Assembly (NCBI RefSeq): GCF_014200605.1
Contig: NZ_JACHCE010000007.1
Location: forward strand, 124,001-188,000
From: Pedobacter cryoconitis
GTDB lineage: Bacteria; Bacteroidota; Bacteroidia; Sphingobacteriales; Sphingobacteriaceae
Length of the DNA: 64,000 nt
Direction: 5' to 3'
The notes under the pieces are model-generated. The model was not told the DNA's origin, did no database searches, and saw nothing but the letters and a program-made list of their open reading frames with translations. Positions 53,376 through 62,242 of the stretch are shown here, piece after piece (position 1 is the stretch's first letter; every line of letters begins with the position of its first letter). The position numbers and the translations under genes are program-made.

Positions 53376-53383
53376 CAAATTTA
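53376..53383 (-). promoter_or_regulatory. -7 promoter element of the lipoprotein gene
   Basis: Minus-strand TAAATTTG, an exact match to TAnnTTTG, 57 bp upstream of the ATG. The proximal operator half-site starts 29 bp further upstream, the position expected for an AraC-type activator site just above the promoter. Confidence 0.6.
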
Positions 53384-53411
53384 TGTGCTGCGAAAATTGC
53401 CGGATGGTCGG

Positions 53412-53439
53412 ATAAGACTTTATAATATCCGAATAAGAC
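53412..53439 (-). promoter_or_regulatory. tandem direct-repeat operator D (GTCTTAT x2, 21-bp period)
   Basis: Minus-strand GTCTTAT at 53439-53433 and 53418-53412, both extended as GTCTTAT(T/C)CG, for the lipoprotein gene. It lies back to back with operator E. Confidence 0.7.
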
Positions 53440-53456
53440 CAAAGCTGTGTTTTTAT

Positions 53457-53484
53457 GTCTTATTGGGTTAGTTATAAGTCTTTT
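53457..53484 (+). promoter_or_regulatory. tandem direct-repeat operator E (GTCTTAT and GTCTTTT, 21-bp period)
   Basis: Plus-strand GTCTTAT at 53457-53463 and GTCTTTT at 53478-53484, pointing at the VOC gene. With operator D it gives a divergent control region of four boxes. Confidence 0.65.
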
Positions 53485-53570
53485 ATGCAGTGATATTAAA
53501 AAAGAAGATTTGTAAAACAGATTTGCTAATGTCCGGAAATAGATGGAAATTGTTTAAAAGACTGAGCAAT

Positions 53571-53978
53571 ATGAAAAAAGTAACGGGCATTGGCGGTGTG
53601 TTTTTTAAATGCGATAATCCGCAGAATATGAACGAATGGTATGCTAAAAACCTTGGATTGGCTACTACTGCATATGGAACAACGTTTGAGTGGCGTGAGG
53701 CCGGTGATCCGGCTAAAAAAGGGTCTACAACCTGGTCAGCGTTTCCGAAAGATACGACCTATTTCAATCCTTCTGCCAAACCATTTATGATTAATTACCG
53801 GGTAGAAAATCTGGTTTTACTGGTAGAGGAACTCAAAAAAGAAAACGTAACCATTGTTGATGAGATTGCGGAATATGAATATGGCAAATTTGTCCATATA
53901 CTCGATCCTGAAGGAAATATCATTGAGCTGTGGGAACCAATAGATGAGGTGGACCAGGAAAACGCCTCTTCACTATGA
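53571..53978 (+). CDS. VOC/glyoxalase-family protein
   Basis: 136 aa from the ATG at 53571, where VOC proteins usually start (MKKVTGIGGVFFKCDNPQ). In-frame ATG 53529 and GTG 53490 would add 14-27 odd residues. Two beta-alpha-beta-beta-beta modules and a C-terminal ILDPEGNIIELWEP metal-side signature are visible. Substrate unknown. Its upstream region contains operator E, so it may belong to the AraC-controlled regulon. It overlaps the convergent GNAT gene end by 6 bp. Confidence 0.85.
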   Translation: MKKVTGIGGVFFKCDNPQNMNEWYAKNLGLATTAYGTTFEWREAGDPAKKGSTTWSAFPKDTTYFNPSAKPFMINYRVENLVLLVEELKKENVTIVDEIAEYEYGKFVHILDPEGNIIELWEPIDEVDQENASSL

Positions 53979-54497
53979 TGCGGAAAACTCCTTTTTCATT
54001 TCAACCAGTATAATTTCTTTTAAGGGTTTACCGTATTTATGGTATTCTATGGGAAAGGGAAAGGATTCACCCGTCAGACTATATCCTCTTCTTTGATAAT
54101 AGGCAATCAATTCAACTCTGTCCCTGATTACAGTCATGTCAATTCTATGACAGTTGATTTGTTTTGCATGCTCTTCTGCAGCCTGGAGCAAAAGCCGCCC
54201 GATACCACCAGATTGATATTCAGGATTGACTGCAAGCATCCCTAAATAGAGTTTTTCTTCTTTTTGCTCTAAATAAACGCAACCAATAAGCTGATCTGCT
54301 GAATTCGTATATTTTAATACAGTTATTGCCGGGTTGGTCAGATAAGCTGTCAGCATTTCTTCATCTATGCGGATATCTCCTGCTAATAATAAAATTTCGG
54401 ACGTCCAGCCCTTTGCAGAGGTCTCTCCTCTGTAGGTAGTATTGACCAGGGTGAGTAATTCTGATAGATCAGAAAGGCTTGCTTTTGAAACTGACAT
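53973..54497 (-). CDS. GNAT-family N-acetyltransferase
   Basis: About 174 aa from the ATG at 54497; the longer frame begins with TTG. Motif A is LYLGMLAVNPEYQSGGIGRL with the Q-x-x-G-x-G/A turn, followed by AEEHAKQINCHRIDMTVIRD and LIAYYQRRGYSLTGES. Common type of small-molecule or protein acetyltransferase; substrate unknown. It is convergent and slightly overlapping with the VOC gene. Confidence 0.88.
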   Translation of the reverse strand: MSVSKASLSDLSELLTLVNTTYRGETSAKGWTSEILLLAGDIRIDEEMLTAYLTNPAITVLKYTNSADQLIGCVYLEQKEEKLYLGMLAVNPEYQSGGIGRLLLQAAEEHAKQINCHRIDMTVIRDRVELIAYYQRRGYSLTGESFPFPIEYHKYGKPLKEIILVEMKKEFSAS

Positions 54498-54608
54498 GAT
54501 AGGATAAAAATCAAAGATACCTGAAATTCTGAACAGCAAACAATCGGGTTTATATAACTGTTGTCAAAATAAGCTCTTAAATTTAAGAAACCTATTTATT
54601 TAAACAAG

Positions 54609-55301
54609 ATGGCAAACAAAGATTTAACTATTATCCTTGTTCATGGAGCATGGGGTGACGGATCACACTGGAGGCATGTTATTCCTGCCTTAACTAAAGC
54701 AGGATACCGGGTAAGAGCAGTTCAGAATCCATTAACCTCTCTGCAGGATGATGTGAACAGAACCCTGGATTTAATTGACGCGCAGGATGGAAATGTTTTA
54801 CTGGTAGGACATTCTTATGGAGGTGCAGTAATTACTAATGCTGGTAACCACGAAAAAGTGGTTGGTTTAGTATATATCGCTGCTTTTGCTCCTGATGAGG
54901 GTGAAAATGTAGGTGGCATATTTGCCAGAAGGCAGCCACCGCTTGGGGCAGGCAGTATTTATCCGGATGCAAAAGGACTCTTATGGATTAAGTATGATGA
55001 GTTCCATAAATCCTTCTGTGAAGATCTTGACGCAGAAGAGGCACTGGTTATGTCTTTAGCTCAAAAACCAATAAGTCCAAAAATATTTTCTGATCAAACT
55101 ACCGAACCTGCCTGGAAGACTAAACCAAGCTGGTACCAGGTATCAGATCGTGACAACATGATTCCGCCAGAGACACAAAAAGAAATGGCTGCACATATTA
55201 ATGCAAAAGGAATAATTCATCTGGATACAGGTCATGCATCAATGGCTTCTCATCCGGTAGAAATTACTGCATTGATTTTAGAGGCAGCGCAATCGGTATA
55301 G
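54609..55301 (+). CDS. alpha/beta-hydrolase
   Basis: 230 aa. The oxyanion region is ILVHGAWGDGSHW. The nucleophile elbow is VLLVGHSYGGAVI (Ser in GHSYG) and the C-terminal His is in LDTGHASMASHP. The proteins closest in motif are small esterase/hydrolases resembling methylesterase or salicylate-binding-type proteins. Substrate unknown. It ends at a strong terminator. Confidence 0.9.
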   Translation: MANKDLTIILVHGAWGDGSHWRHVIPALTKAGYRVRAVQNPLTSLQDDVNRTLDLIDAQDGNVLLVGHSYGGAVITNAGNHEKVVGLVYIAAFAPDEGENVGGIFARRQPPLGAGSIYPDAKGLLWIKYDEFHKSFCEDLDAEEALVMSLAQKPISPKIFSDQTTEPAWKTKPSWYQVSDRDNMIPPETQKEMAAHINAKGIIHLDTGHASMASHPVEITALILEAAQSV

Positions 55302-55335
55302 CAACTTATTATGCGGTAGAATCTGCTGCTACATC

Positions 55336-55370
55336 AAACCATTCTGGAAATAATCCAGAATGGTTTTTTT
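55336..55370 (+). terminator. intrinsic terminator after alpha/beta-hydrolase
   Basis: 13-bp perfect stem (55336-55348 with 55354-55366, 5-nt loop) followed by TTTT, 35 bp after the hydrolase stop. Textbook geometry. Confidence 0.9.
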
Positions 55371-55445
55371 ATTTCAGATTAAAATTATTTTTTCAAAACT
55401 ACTTCTGTTTCTGGTTGTTCTTCCAGCTCAAAAACAACTATTATT

Positions 55446-55910
55446 ATGAGTGTATCAGAAAAATCAATATCAATTTTAAACGATCTTACAGAAATTAACA
55501 ATGACCGCGTAGCGGGATTTGAAAAAGCAATTGCGGATATTAATGATGAAAATATTGACTTGAAAGCCATCTTTCAGCAATATAGCGCACAAAGCCGCAA
55601 ATTTAGTCAGGAGCTGACTGCGATTGTTGCCGGTTACGGAGAAGATGTAGAAACAGGTACCAGTGTGTCAGGAACGCTGCACCGTGCCTGGATTGATGTC
55701 AAATCATTATTTGGCGGCAGCGATCGTGTCAGCATCCTTTCTGAAGCAGAGCGTGGTGAAGATGCCATAAAAGCGGCCTATAAATTGGCGCTTGAAGATG
55801 GAAACCTGAGTACTGATGCATTAGAAACAGTAAGCAAACAAGCTCAGGAAATTAAATCTGCACATGATGCTATCAAAGCTTTACGTGATGCCGCGAAAAT
55901 TGCGAATTAA
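55446..55910 (+). CDS. PA2169/DUF2383-family four-helix-bundle protein
   Basis: 154 aa. Helical throughout, with ILNDLTEINNDRVAGFEKAI, the characteristic HRAWIDVKSLFGGSDRVSIL and SEAERGEDAIKAAYKLALED, as in the PA2169 family of ferritin-like helix bundles (DUF2383). No metal ligand set is clear. Function unknown; related genes are often stress-induced. Confidence 0.88.
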   Translation: MSVSEKSISILNDLTEINNDRVAGFEKAIADINDENIDLKAIFQQYSAQSRKFSQELTAIVAGYGEDVETGTSVSGTLHRAWIDVKSLFGGSDRVSILSEAERGEDAIKAAYKLALEDGNLSTDALETVSKQAQEIKSAHDAIKALRDAAKIAN

Positions 55911-56053
55911 TAATTAATCAAAGAAATCGTTAATGTAAGTCCTCAAAAATCTACACAATTTTTGGGGCATTTTAATGGATATACAGTACTTCTTATGTTG
56001 TTATATTCTAAATGTTTTTCTAAATTTGGTTAAACCAGAAGAATTTATAGCTT

Positions 56054-56236
56054 ATGAAACTTCGTTTTGGAAAATATTTCTATTTGATCCCATTAGGATT
56101 ACTAGTAAGTTCTGTAAGTCAAATACTTTTTAGGTTTATAGAAGTATCTGATTCAGTTAAGGGTTTATCTATAGGGGCAGGTATTGGAATAACGCTTTTG
56201 GCTTTTATCAAAAGATATAATTACTCAAAAAATTAA
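56054..56236 (+). CDS. small membrane protein, 60 aa
   Basis: 60 aa with two hydrophobic segments (YFYLIPLGLLVSSVSQILF and LSIGAGIGITLLAFI) and a basic C-terminus (KRYNYSKN), so probably an inner-membrane hairpin. The upstream region CCAGAAGAATTTATAGCTT is a plausible weak ribosome-binding region. Function unknown; the only support is the hydrophobic pattern and isolated position. Confidence 0.55.
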   Translation: MKLRFGKYFYLIPLGLLVSSVSQILFRFIEVSDSVKGLSIGAGIGITLLAFIKRYNYSKN

Positions 56237-56274
56237 GCCGCTTCCAGATGAAATGAGCCCAATTTATACCGGAC

Positions 56275-58011
56275 TCATTCGTCTGAATAATTTATACGCT
56301 TCATTACTTCCAGTGATGCGGCTTCACTAAAATCTATACCTGAATAATCAGGATTATAACCTCCTATATAAGGTACTGCCATAATATAGATTCGCTCATT
56401 GGCAATTCCATCCTGATTAGTTACCTGAAAACTATCGTTAATAGTGATACCCGGAACTTTCATAAAATACTGCCCGTTTCTATCTTTCCCAACTAATTCA
56501 TTACCCTTTTTGATTTCATCCTCACCCTTTTCCTTTGAACGAAATCTGAGAACTGCCGGACTAACTGTACCATGATCAATCAATCCCTGGAAAGGAAATT
56601 CTGTAAATGACAGGTGTGGCTGTCCAACACAGTCAATAAAAGTCTGAAAATACTGACTCACTTTCTTGTTATCCTCATCGGTATAGTTGTACTCCGCTCC
56701 TCCTGCCTTTACAGGAACAACTTCGCTCTCATCTCCTACAGCTAATAAAGACAATAATCCAGCATCATGCAATGCCATTAAATCTCTGCAGGATCTTTGA
56801 GGTACAAATGCAATTACAATCGAAATAAGTGGCATCAGGACTTTCTGCAAACGCTGCATATCCTCAGCAGAAAGATACTTGGCAGGATAATTCATAGCGA
56901 AGCTGAGTACTGCGAGCATTTCTTTCCAGTAAATTGACTCTCTTTTTTTAATAGACTTTTCTGCTTCTTCATACTCCTTTTTAAACAAGTCAAAGGCATC
57001 TGCTTTTTCCCGTTTATTCATCATCGCTTCTACAAAAGTTTCCAGGCTCATATCTTTAATTTGCGCGTAGAATTCCGGTTCTTTTTCAACGAACATCTCT
57101 TTAAAGTTTTTCTCAAATACAAAGTCTAAAGAGATAAATCCGCCATTTTCTTTAAGATGACAGCTTAGTTCAGTTTTGCTCAGTAAACCATTTTTGCCTA
57201 AATGAGAATCTTCCAGATGAAACCTTACTGCTGGTAATAAACCATTTCTGGAATGCATCACAATTTTAAAATCAGGGCTGTCTGCATTCAATGTAAATAT
57301 TAATTTTCCGTTGGTATTTTCTGTGAATTTTCCATTGTTTCTTGCCAGTGTTCTGATCGCATCAATTGCTGTAAGTGAAGATCCTTTAATGGCAATAGCA
57401 TGGTTTAATTTTTGGGCAAGCTTAGCAGGTGGATATGGGGAATCATAATATCCGGGGATTTCTCCTTCAAATTTCTTTGGCCAGTTGTGACCTGTACAGA
57501 TAATCACATGGTCAAAGCTGCTTAAATTTTTGTGCGCAGTTTCGACCTTAACTTCACATTTTTCAGGATGATCGAATAAATTGGTCACTTCCGTATCCAG
57601 GTGTATATAGGTTAAAATACCCTCTTTTTTTGCCTTTTCACGCAGTAACTTAAACTGTGCAGATAAATAGGCACCAAAAAAAAGTCTTGGAAGGACTTTA
57701 TATTCATTGAATTTTTCAGGAATAATTTTAAACCTGCTTAGCAAATCTTCTGGCGCGGTTTTAACCCATTCTGAAATAGAATTAAAGATCTCGGGTATTT
57801 CATTGTCCGAAACGTTGGTAATGTGTTCATCATTAGCGCCTTCAGGGCTATATGGCATACCTGCTCCAAGATAGCCTTTACGTTCAAAAATATGGATTTC
57901 CAGGTCTTTATTTTCCGATTCGATTAATCTTTTATACATAAAAAGGCCACCCGGCCCTCCGCCAAGGATGGCAATTCTCTTCTTTGCTGTTTTGTTTTTC
58001 ATATAAGGCAT
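56275..58011 (-). CDS. FAD/NAD(P)-binding oxidoreductase-like protein (NAD_binding_9)
   Basis: 578 aa. Rossmann FAD motif at the N-terminus: RIAILGGGPGGLFMYKRL; ERKGYLGAGMPYSPEGAN follows, then VIICTGHNWPKKF for the ATG-like motif. The length and arrangement fit the FAD-NAD(P)-binding family PF13454, which contains HcaD-like and uncharacterised enzymes. A second ATG lies at codon 4 (58002). Reaction unknown. Downstream of the DUF1003 gene on the same strand, 63 bp apart. Confidence 0.85.
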   Translation of the reverse strand: MPYMKNKTAKKRIAILGGGPGGLFMYKRLIESENKDLEIHIFERKGYLGAGMPYSPEGANDEHITNVSDNEIPEIFNSISEWVKTAPEDLLSRFKIIPEKFNEYKVLPRLFFGAYLSAQFKLLREKAKKEGILTYIHLDTEVTNLFDHPEKCEVKVETAHKNLSSFDHVIICTGHNWPKKFEGEIPGYYDSPYPPAKLAQKLNHAIAIKGSSLTAIDAIRTLARNNGKFTENTNGKLIFTLNADSPDFKIVMHSRNGLLPAVRFHLEDSHLGKNGLLSKTELSCHLKENGGFISLDFVFEKNFKEMFVEKEPEFYAQIKDMSLETFVEAMMNKREKADAFDLFKKEYEEAEKSIKKRESIYWKEMLAVLSFAMNYPAKYLSAEDMQRLQKVLMPLISIVIAFVPQRSCRDLMALHDAGLLSLLAVGDESEVVPVKAGGAEYNYTDEDNKKVSQYFQTFIDCVGQPHLSFTEFPFQGLIDHGTVSPAVLRFRSKEKGEDEIKKGNELVGKDRNGQYFMKVPGITINDSFQVTNQDGIANERIYIMAVPYIGGYNPDYSGIDFSEAASLEVMKRINYSDE

Positions 58012-58074
58012 TCAGGATAGCGTGCAGCTATAACAGGTATAAATGCTTAAAACAGGAAATTGTTTTGAATGAAA

Positions 58075-58569
58075 TTAATCTTTGCCACCTTGTTTTGCCT
58101 GTTCATGGAGTTTCTCAATGTCCAGCTCTTCTTTCATCCGTTCAAGCTGTTCGGTATCATTGTGATCAATACCTAACTTTTTCTGAATGTCATGAAGCAT
58201 TTCCAGCATTTTGGTGATCTCTTTTTCTGCATGTATATTCACTTCGAATTCTACCTGTTGCCGGATGCTTTCCATTCTTGCCTGCCTTTTCTGACTAATT
58301 AAAACGGTTACAGAAAGTATAACGGCGAAGATAGATACAACCATTTCCAGGGCCTGAAAGGGAAAAGGATCAAAGACTTTCAGAGAAGGTAAAAGACCCA
58401 GATTCCAGCAAATCCAGATGACGAAAAATAAGATACATATAAACAGAAAAACAATACTCCCAAAGGTATTGGTGATCAAAAAGGAGAATCTGTCGCTTTT
58501 CTTTTTGGATATCATCTGATCATTCTGGAAGTTTTTCAGATCAGGTTTTTCTTTAGTTAATTTATCCAT
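58075..58569 (-). CDS. DUF1003 membrane protein
   Basis: 164 aa. Two transmembrane helices (FGSIVFLFICILFFVIWICW and LEMVVSIFAVILSVTVLI) with the family signature PFPFQALEMVVSIFAVIL, followed by SQKRQARMESIRQQVEFEVN and a C-terminal coiled coil (EKEITKMLEMLHDIQKKLGI). The family is widespread and uncharacterised. Probably precedes the FAD protein gene in one transcript. Confidence 0.92.
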   Translation of the reverse strand: MDKLTKEKPDLKNFQNDQMISKKKSDRFSFLITNTFGSIVFLFICILFFVIWICWNLGLLPSLKVFDPFPFQALEMVVSIFAVILSVTVLISQKRQARMESIRQQVEFEVNIHAEKEITKMLEMLHDIQKKLGIDHNDTEQLERMKEELDIEKLHEQAKQGGKD

Positions 58570-58665
58570 TGTTTTCAGACTGATGTATTTAGCAGTATAA
58601 TAACAATGATAATGCCGGAATTCGGGTAAAGGTTCTGCGAATAGTTTATATTTACAGGCTGCTCC

Positions 58666-58673
58666 TATCTTTG
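58666..58673 (+). promoter_or_regulatory. -7 promoter element of the histidine kinase gene
   Basis: TATCTTTG exact match to TAnnTTTG, only 9 bp before the ATG at 58683, implying a very short leader. Confidence 0.45.
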
Positions 58674-58682
58674 AGGTTACCT

Positions 58683-61274
58683 ATGATTGAAAATACTTTT
58701 GGAATAAATATCATCCCGGATAATGATTCCGGGAGACTGCTTGCATTGAAACGTTACCGGATTATGGATACCCCTTCTGAGGCGTCCTTTGATAATATAG
58801 CAGATCTATGCACCAAAATATTTAAAGTCCCAATTTCTCTGATATCACTTGTGGATGCGGAAAGGGTCTTCTTTAAGGCTAATGTTGGGATGGGAAAAGT
58901 TAAAGAAGCCAACCGCGGTAAGAGCCTTTGTGCACTGGCGGTCTTAGATCCTGAAGTTACAATTTTCGAAGATGCATTGAAAGAACCTTGTTTAATTGCA
59001 AATCCAAATGTTGCAGGAGAGTTTGGTTTAAGATTTTATGCAGGAGCCCCATTGATTACCTATGATGGCTTTTTAATAGGTACTTTATGTATTATTGATC
59101 AGCAGCCGCGTGTATTTTCTAAAGAAGAAGAAATCATCTTAAAAGGTTTGGCAACAGCCGTTATGGATCAGATTGAACTCCGGTTATCAGCTTTGGAAGA
59201 GATTGGTAAACAGCAGACAACTAATGAAGAGCTGATTCAGCAAAAGGAAGAAGTACAAAGCATTAATGAAGAATTGACGGTAATTAATGAAGAGCTGAAC
59301 GAGTCAAGGCAAAACCTGCAGGTGTTGAATGAGAATTTAAAGAAAAGTGAAAAACGCTTTCGTGAACTCATAGAACAGGCCCCGGTAGCAATTTCAATTT
59401 ATAGTGGAGAAGAACTGATTATTGAAGCAGCCAATGCACGTATGCTTGATTTGCTTGGCAGAACTGCAGAAATTATTGGCCAGCCTTTATTAAAAGCCAG
59501 ACCTGAACTGATCACTCATCCCTATCTGCAAGTGATCCGTGGGGTATTGGGATCAGGAAAAGATCATATGGGTTTAGCGGTAAAAGCTCCTGTTTTGCGC
59601 CTGGGCAAAGTTGTTGAACGATATTATGATGTGAATTACAGGGCTATTAAAGATGAATGGGGAAAAGTAACCGGAGTGATTGCTGTAGGGATAGATGTTA
59701 GCGAAAAGATAGCAAGCAGTCTGCGTGAAACAGAAATGGCTGAGGAACTGGCAGTAATGAATGAAGAGTTGCTGGCTACAAATGAAGACCTGATCAGTTC
59801 TAAGGATTACCTGATGCTCATTAATGAGCACCTGAATAAAAGTGAATCCAGGTTCCGCGGGATATTGCAGCAGGCTACAGCTGGAATTATGGTTTGTTAT
59901 GGAAAGGCACTAATTATTGAGTCGGTGAATGATATGATGCTGACTATCATTAGTAAATCAAAAGATATAATTCAAAGACCTTTTGCAGATGCAATGCCCG
60001 AATTGAAGGGACAGCCCTTTTTAAAATTACTGGATGACGTATATACCTCTGGCTTAACTTATATTGCTAATGAAACTAAAGCAATTGTAAATAGAAATGG
60101 TGAGCTTGTTGAAGGGTATTTTAATATATCTTATCAGGCAATTAAAAGTGACAATGAACTCATTACGGGAATTTTAATTGTAGCTACTGATGTTACACAA
60201 CAGGTGGCTTCAAAAAAAGCAGTGCAAAAAGCTGAAGATATGCTCCGGTTCTCTATAGAGGCGGCCAATATTGGTACTTTTATAATCAACCAGACTACCC
60301 GTGTAATGGTAGCCTCTCCCCGGCTGAAAGAAATATTTGGTTACTATCCTGATGAGGAGATGCCTTATGATGCTGCGGTAGTACAAATTTCTGAAGAGCA
60401 CCGGGAACGCGTGGTTGCTTCTGTAGAAGCTGCTTTTGAGAAAGGTGAAGATTATTTTCTGGAATATTCTTTAATTGGGTTTCATGATCAGCAATTACGC
60501 TGGGTAAGAGCAGTTGGAAAACTGAACCAGTACACAGCAGATGGAGAAATGTATTTTTCGGGGGCTATTATTGATATTACAGAGCAAAAACAGGATGAAC
60601 AACGTAAAAATGATTTTATCGCGATGGTAAGTCATGAACTCAAAACCCCGTTGACGTCGCTTAAGGGCTATTTACAGATTCTGGAACAAAAGGCAAAAAA
60701 AGCTCAGGAAAGCTCTGCAATACTGATGCACGATAAAGCCAGCACACAGGTGAAGAGGATGATTAGCATGATTAATGGTTTCTTAAATGTATCTCGTCTG
60801 GATTCTGGTAAGATCCATATCGCAAAGGAATGTTTTAATATGACTTCACTGTTTAAAGAGGCTGATGAAGAAGCTTGTTCAACGATATCTACTCATCAGG
60901 TGGTTTTCTCCCAGATAGAATCAGCAATGCTGAATGCTGACCGGGATAAAATAGGCCAGGTTATTAATAATTTTATCAGTAATGCAGTGAAATACTCCCC
61001 TTCTGGCAGTCTGGTTATTGTAAACAGCAAAATAATTGGGAGACAGCTTTTGGTAGAGGTTAAAGATCAGGGAAGAGGTATTAAACCTGAGGATAAGGAT
61101 AAATTATTTGATCGCTTTTACCGGGTAGTCAATGATGATGTGATCTCTGGCTTTGGTATTGGCCTTTATTTATGTGCAGAGATTATAGAAAGGCATGAGG
61201 GTGAAATTGGTGTAGAAAGTAAGTTTGGTGAGGGCAGCACATTTTGGTTTAGCCTGCCCATATATGAGAACTAA
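58683..61274 (+). CDS. hybrid-less histidine kinase with GAF and multiple PAS domains
   Basis: About 863 aa from the ATG at 58683. N-terminal GAF domain (RYRIMDTPSEASFDNIADLC, SLVDAERVFFKANVG) without transmembrane segments. A coiled linker rich in EEL/NEEL repeats follows, then three PAS domains (ISIYSGEELIIEAANARML; IMVCYGKALIIESVNDMML; a third with FGYYPDEEMP). HisKA with VSHELKTPLTSLKGYL (phospho-His651) and HATPase with NNFISNAVKYSP, KDQGRGIKPEDKDKLFDRFY and GFGIGLYLCAE. Soluble sensor kinase; no response regulator gene is adjacent. Confidence 0.95.
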   Translation: MIENTFGINIIPDNDSGRLLALKRYRIMDTPSEASFDNIADLCTKIFKVPISLISLVDAERVFFKANVGMGKVKEANRGKSLCALAVLDPEVTIFEDALKEPCLIANPNVAGEFGLRFYAGAPLITYDGFLIGTLCIIDQQPRVFSKEEEIILKGLATAVMDQIELRLSALEEIGKQQTTNEELIQQKEEVQSINEELTVINEELNESRQNLQVLNENLKKSEKRFRELIEQAPVAISIYSGEELIIEAANARMLDLLGRTAEIIGQPLLKARPELITHPYLQVIRGVLGSGKDHMGLAVKAPVLRLGKVVERYYDVNYRAIKDEWGKVTGVIAVGIDVSEKIASSLRETEMAEELAVMNEELLATNEDLISSKDYLMLINEHLNKSESRFRGILQQATAGIMVCYGKALIIESVNDMMLTIISKSKDIIQRPFADAMPELKGQPFLKLLDDVYTSGLTYIANETKAIVNRNGELVEGYFNISYQAIKSDNELITGILIVATDVTQQVASKKAVQKAEDMLRFSIEAANIGTFIINQTTRVMVASPRLKEIFGYYPDEEMPYDAAVVQISEEHRERVVASVEAAFEKGEDYFLEYSLIGFHDQQLRWVRAVGKLNQYTADGEMYFSGAIIDITEQKQDEQRKNDFIAMVSHELKTPLTSLKGYLQILEQKAKKAQESSAILMHDKASTQVKRMISMINGFLNVSRLDSGKIHIAKECFNMTSLFKEADEEACSTISTHQVVFSQIESAMLNADRDKIGQVINNFISNAVKYSPSGSLVIVNSKIIGRQLLVEVKDQGRGIKPEDKDKLFDRFYRVVNDDVISGFGIGLYLCAEIIERHEGEIGVESKFGEGSTFWFSLPIYEN

Positions 61275-61275
61275 T

Positions 61276-62175
61276 TTAATTGGTGGATCTATAAGATGAT
61301 GGAGCTTGTTTAGTTTGTTTTTTGAAGAAATGATTAAAGTGTGATAAATCGACGAAGCCAAGACTATTGCTGATTTCTGAAATATTCCAGTCCGAATGTT
61401 TAAGCAGTGTAATCGCTTCGCTAGTAATTCTTTCTGTAATATGTGCAGTTGTTGTCTTACCGCTAACGGATTTAACAGCACGGTTAAGGTAATTAATATG
61501 GAGCCCCATTTTCCCGGCATAATTACCTGCAGAACGCATTTCGAATTCTTCGTTTGGTGATTCAACAGGAAATTGTCTGTCAAGGAGCTCCAGAAATACG
61601 TTAGTGATTCGTGTTTTGGAATCTATGTTTTGGTAGATTTTTTCGGAAGGCATTAATTGCTGTGCAATATGGATAAGTTCAAGAATTTGATGGCGTATCA
61701 AATCATGCTTGTATGCGTAATTTGTGGCCATCTCCTGATGTACTCTTTTAAATATATTGTCAACAACCTTTTCCTGAACTTTATTGAGCAGGTAAACGGG
61801 TTTTGTTCCGTTCGTAAATAAAGGAAAATCGCGTATGTTACTCCTTAAATAGTCATTAATATAGGCTTCGCTGAAAATGAAATAACCACCGTAATTGGTT
61901 TCTTCAAGCATCTCAACAGTATAGGGGACATCAGGATTAAAAAATACCAAAGCAATTCCATCAATTTCCAGACTTTTATCACCATAATGCAGAAGTACTC
62001 TCCCTTTGAATAAAGATACTTTATAAAAGTCCCTTCGACGATATTTCATACTTGCTCCATTTATGCATTCTTCATTAGTCAATATTGCAAATTGCGGGGT
62101 TTTAATACTCAGTTCGGAAAGGGATATATTGAGTTTTTCTTTATAGAAATCTTCAAGCATTTCTGTTTTCTCCAT
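61276..62175 (-). CDS. AraC-family transcriptional regulator
   Basis: 299 aa. N-terminal effector domain with KVSLFKGRVLLHYGDKSLEI and FFNPDVPYTVE; C-terminal double HTH (AGKMGLHINYLNRAVKSVSG and ISNSLGFVDLSHFNHFFKKQ), ending APSSYRS. Its last codon lies 1 base from the convergent kinase gene. It lies downstream of two SDR genes on the same strand, 67 bp after the nearer one, and probably regulates them or an associated gene. Confidence 0.92.
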   Translation of the reverse strand: MEKTEMLEDFYKEKLNISLSELSIKTPQFAILTNEECINGASMKYRRRDFYKVSLFKGRVLLHYGDKSLEIDGIALVFFNPDVPYTVEMLEETNYGGYFIFSEAYINDYLRSNIRDFPLFTNGTKPVYLLNKVQEKVVDNIFKRVHQEMATNYAYKHDLIRHQILELIHIAQQLMPSEKIYQNIDSKTRITNVFLELLDRQFPVESPNEEFEMRSAGNYAGKMGLHINYLNRAVKSVSGKTTTAHITERITSEAITLLKHSDWNISEISNSLGFVDLSHFNHFFKKQTKQAPSSYRSTN

Positions 62176-62200
62176 ATACTAAGTTACAATAAATAAGCTC

Positions 62201-62230
62201 AAACGACCGGTTCTTTCAAACCAGTCGTTT
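62201..62230 (-). terminator. hairpin between SDR gene and AraC gene
   Basis: AAACGACCGG/CCAGTCGTTT, 10-bp stem (62201-62210 with 62221-62230) with a G-U wobble on the minus strand and a 10-nt loop, 12 bp after the SDR stop. Confidence 0.5.
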
Positions 62231-62242
62231 AAACTAGCAGGT

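Noticed and set aside
55941..55967. Possible terminator after the DUF2383 gene (CCTCAAAAAT/ATTTTTGGGG)
   Set aside because: Stem relies on several G-U and A-T pairs with poor T tail; too weak to list as a feature.
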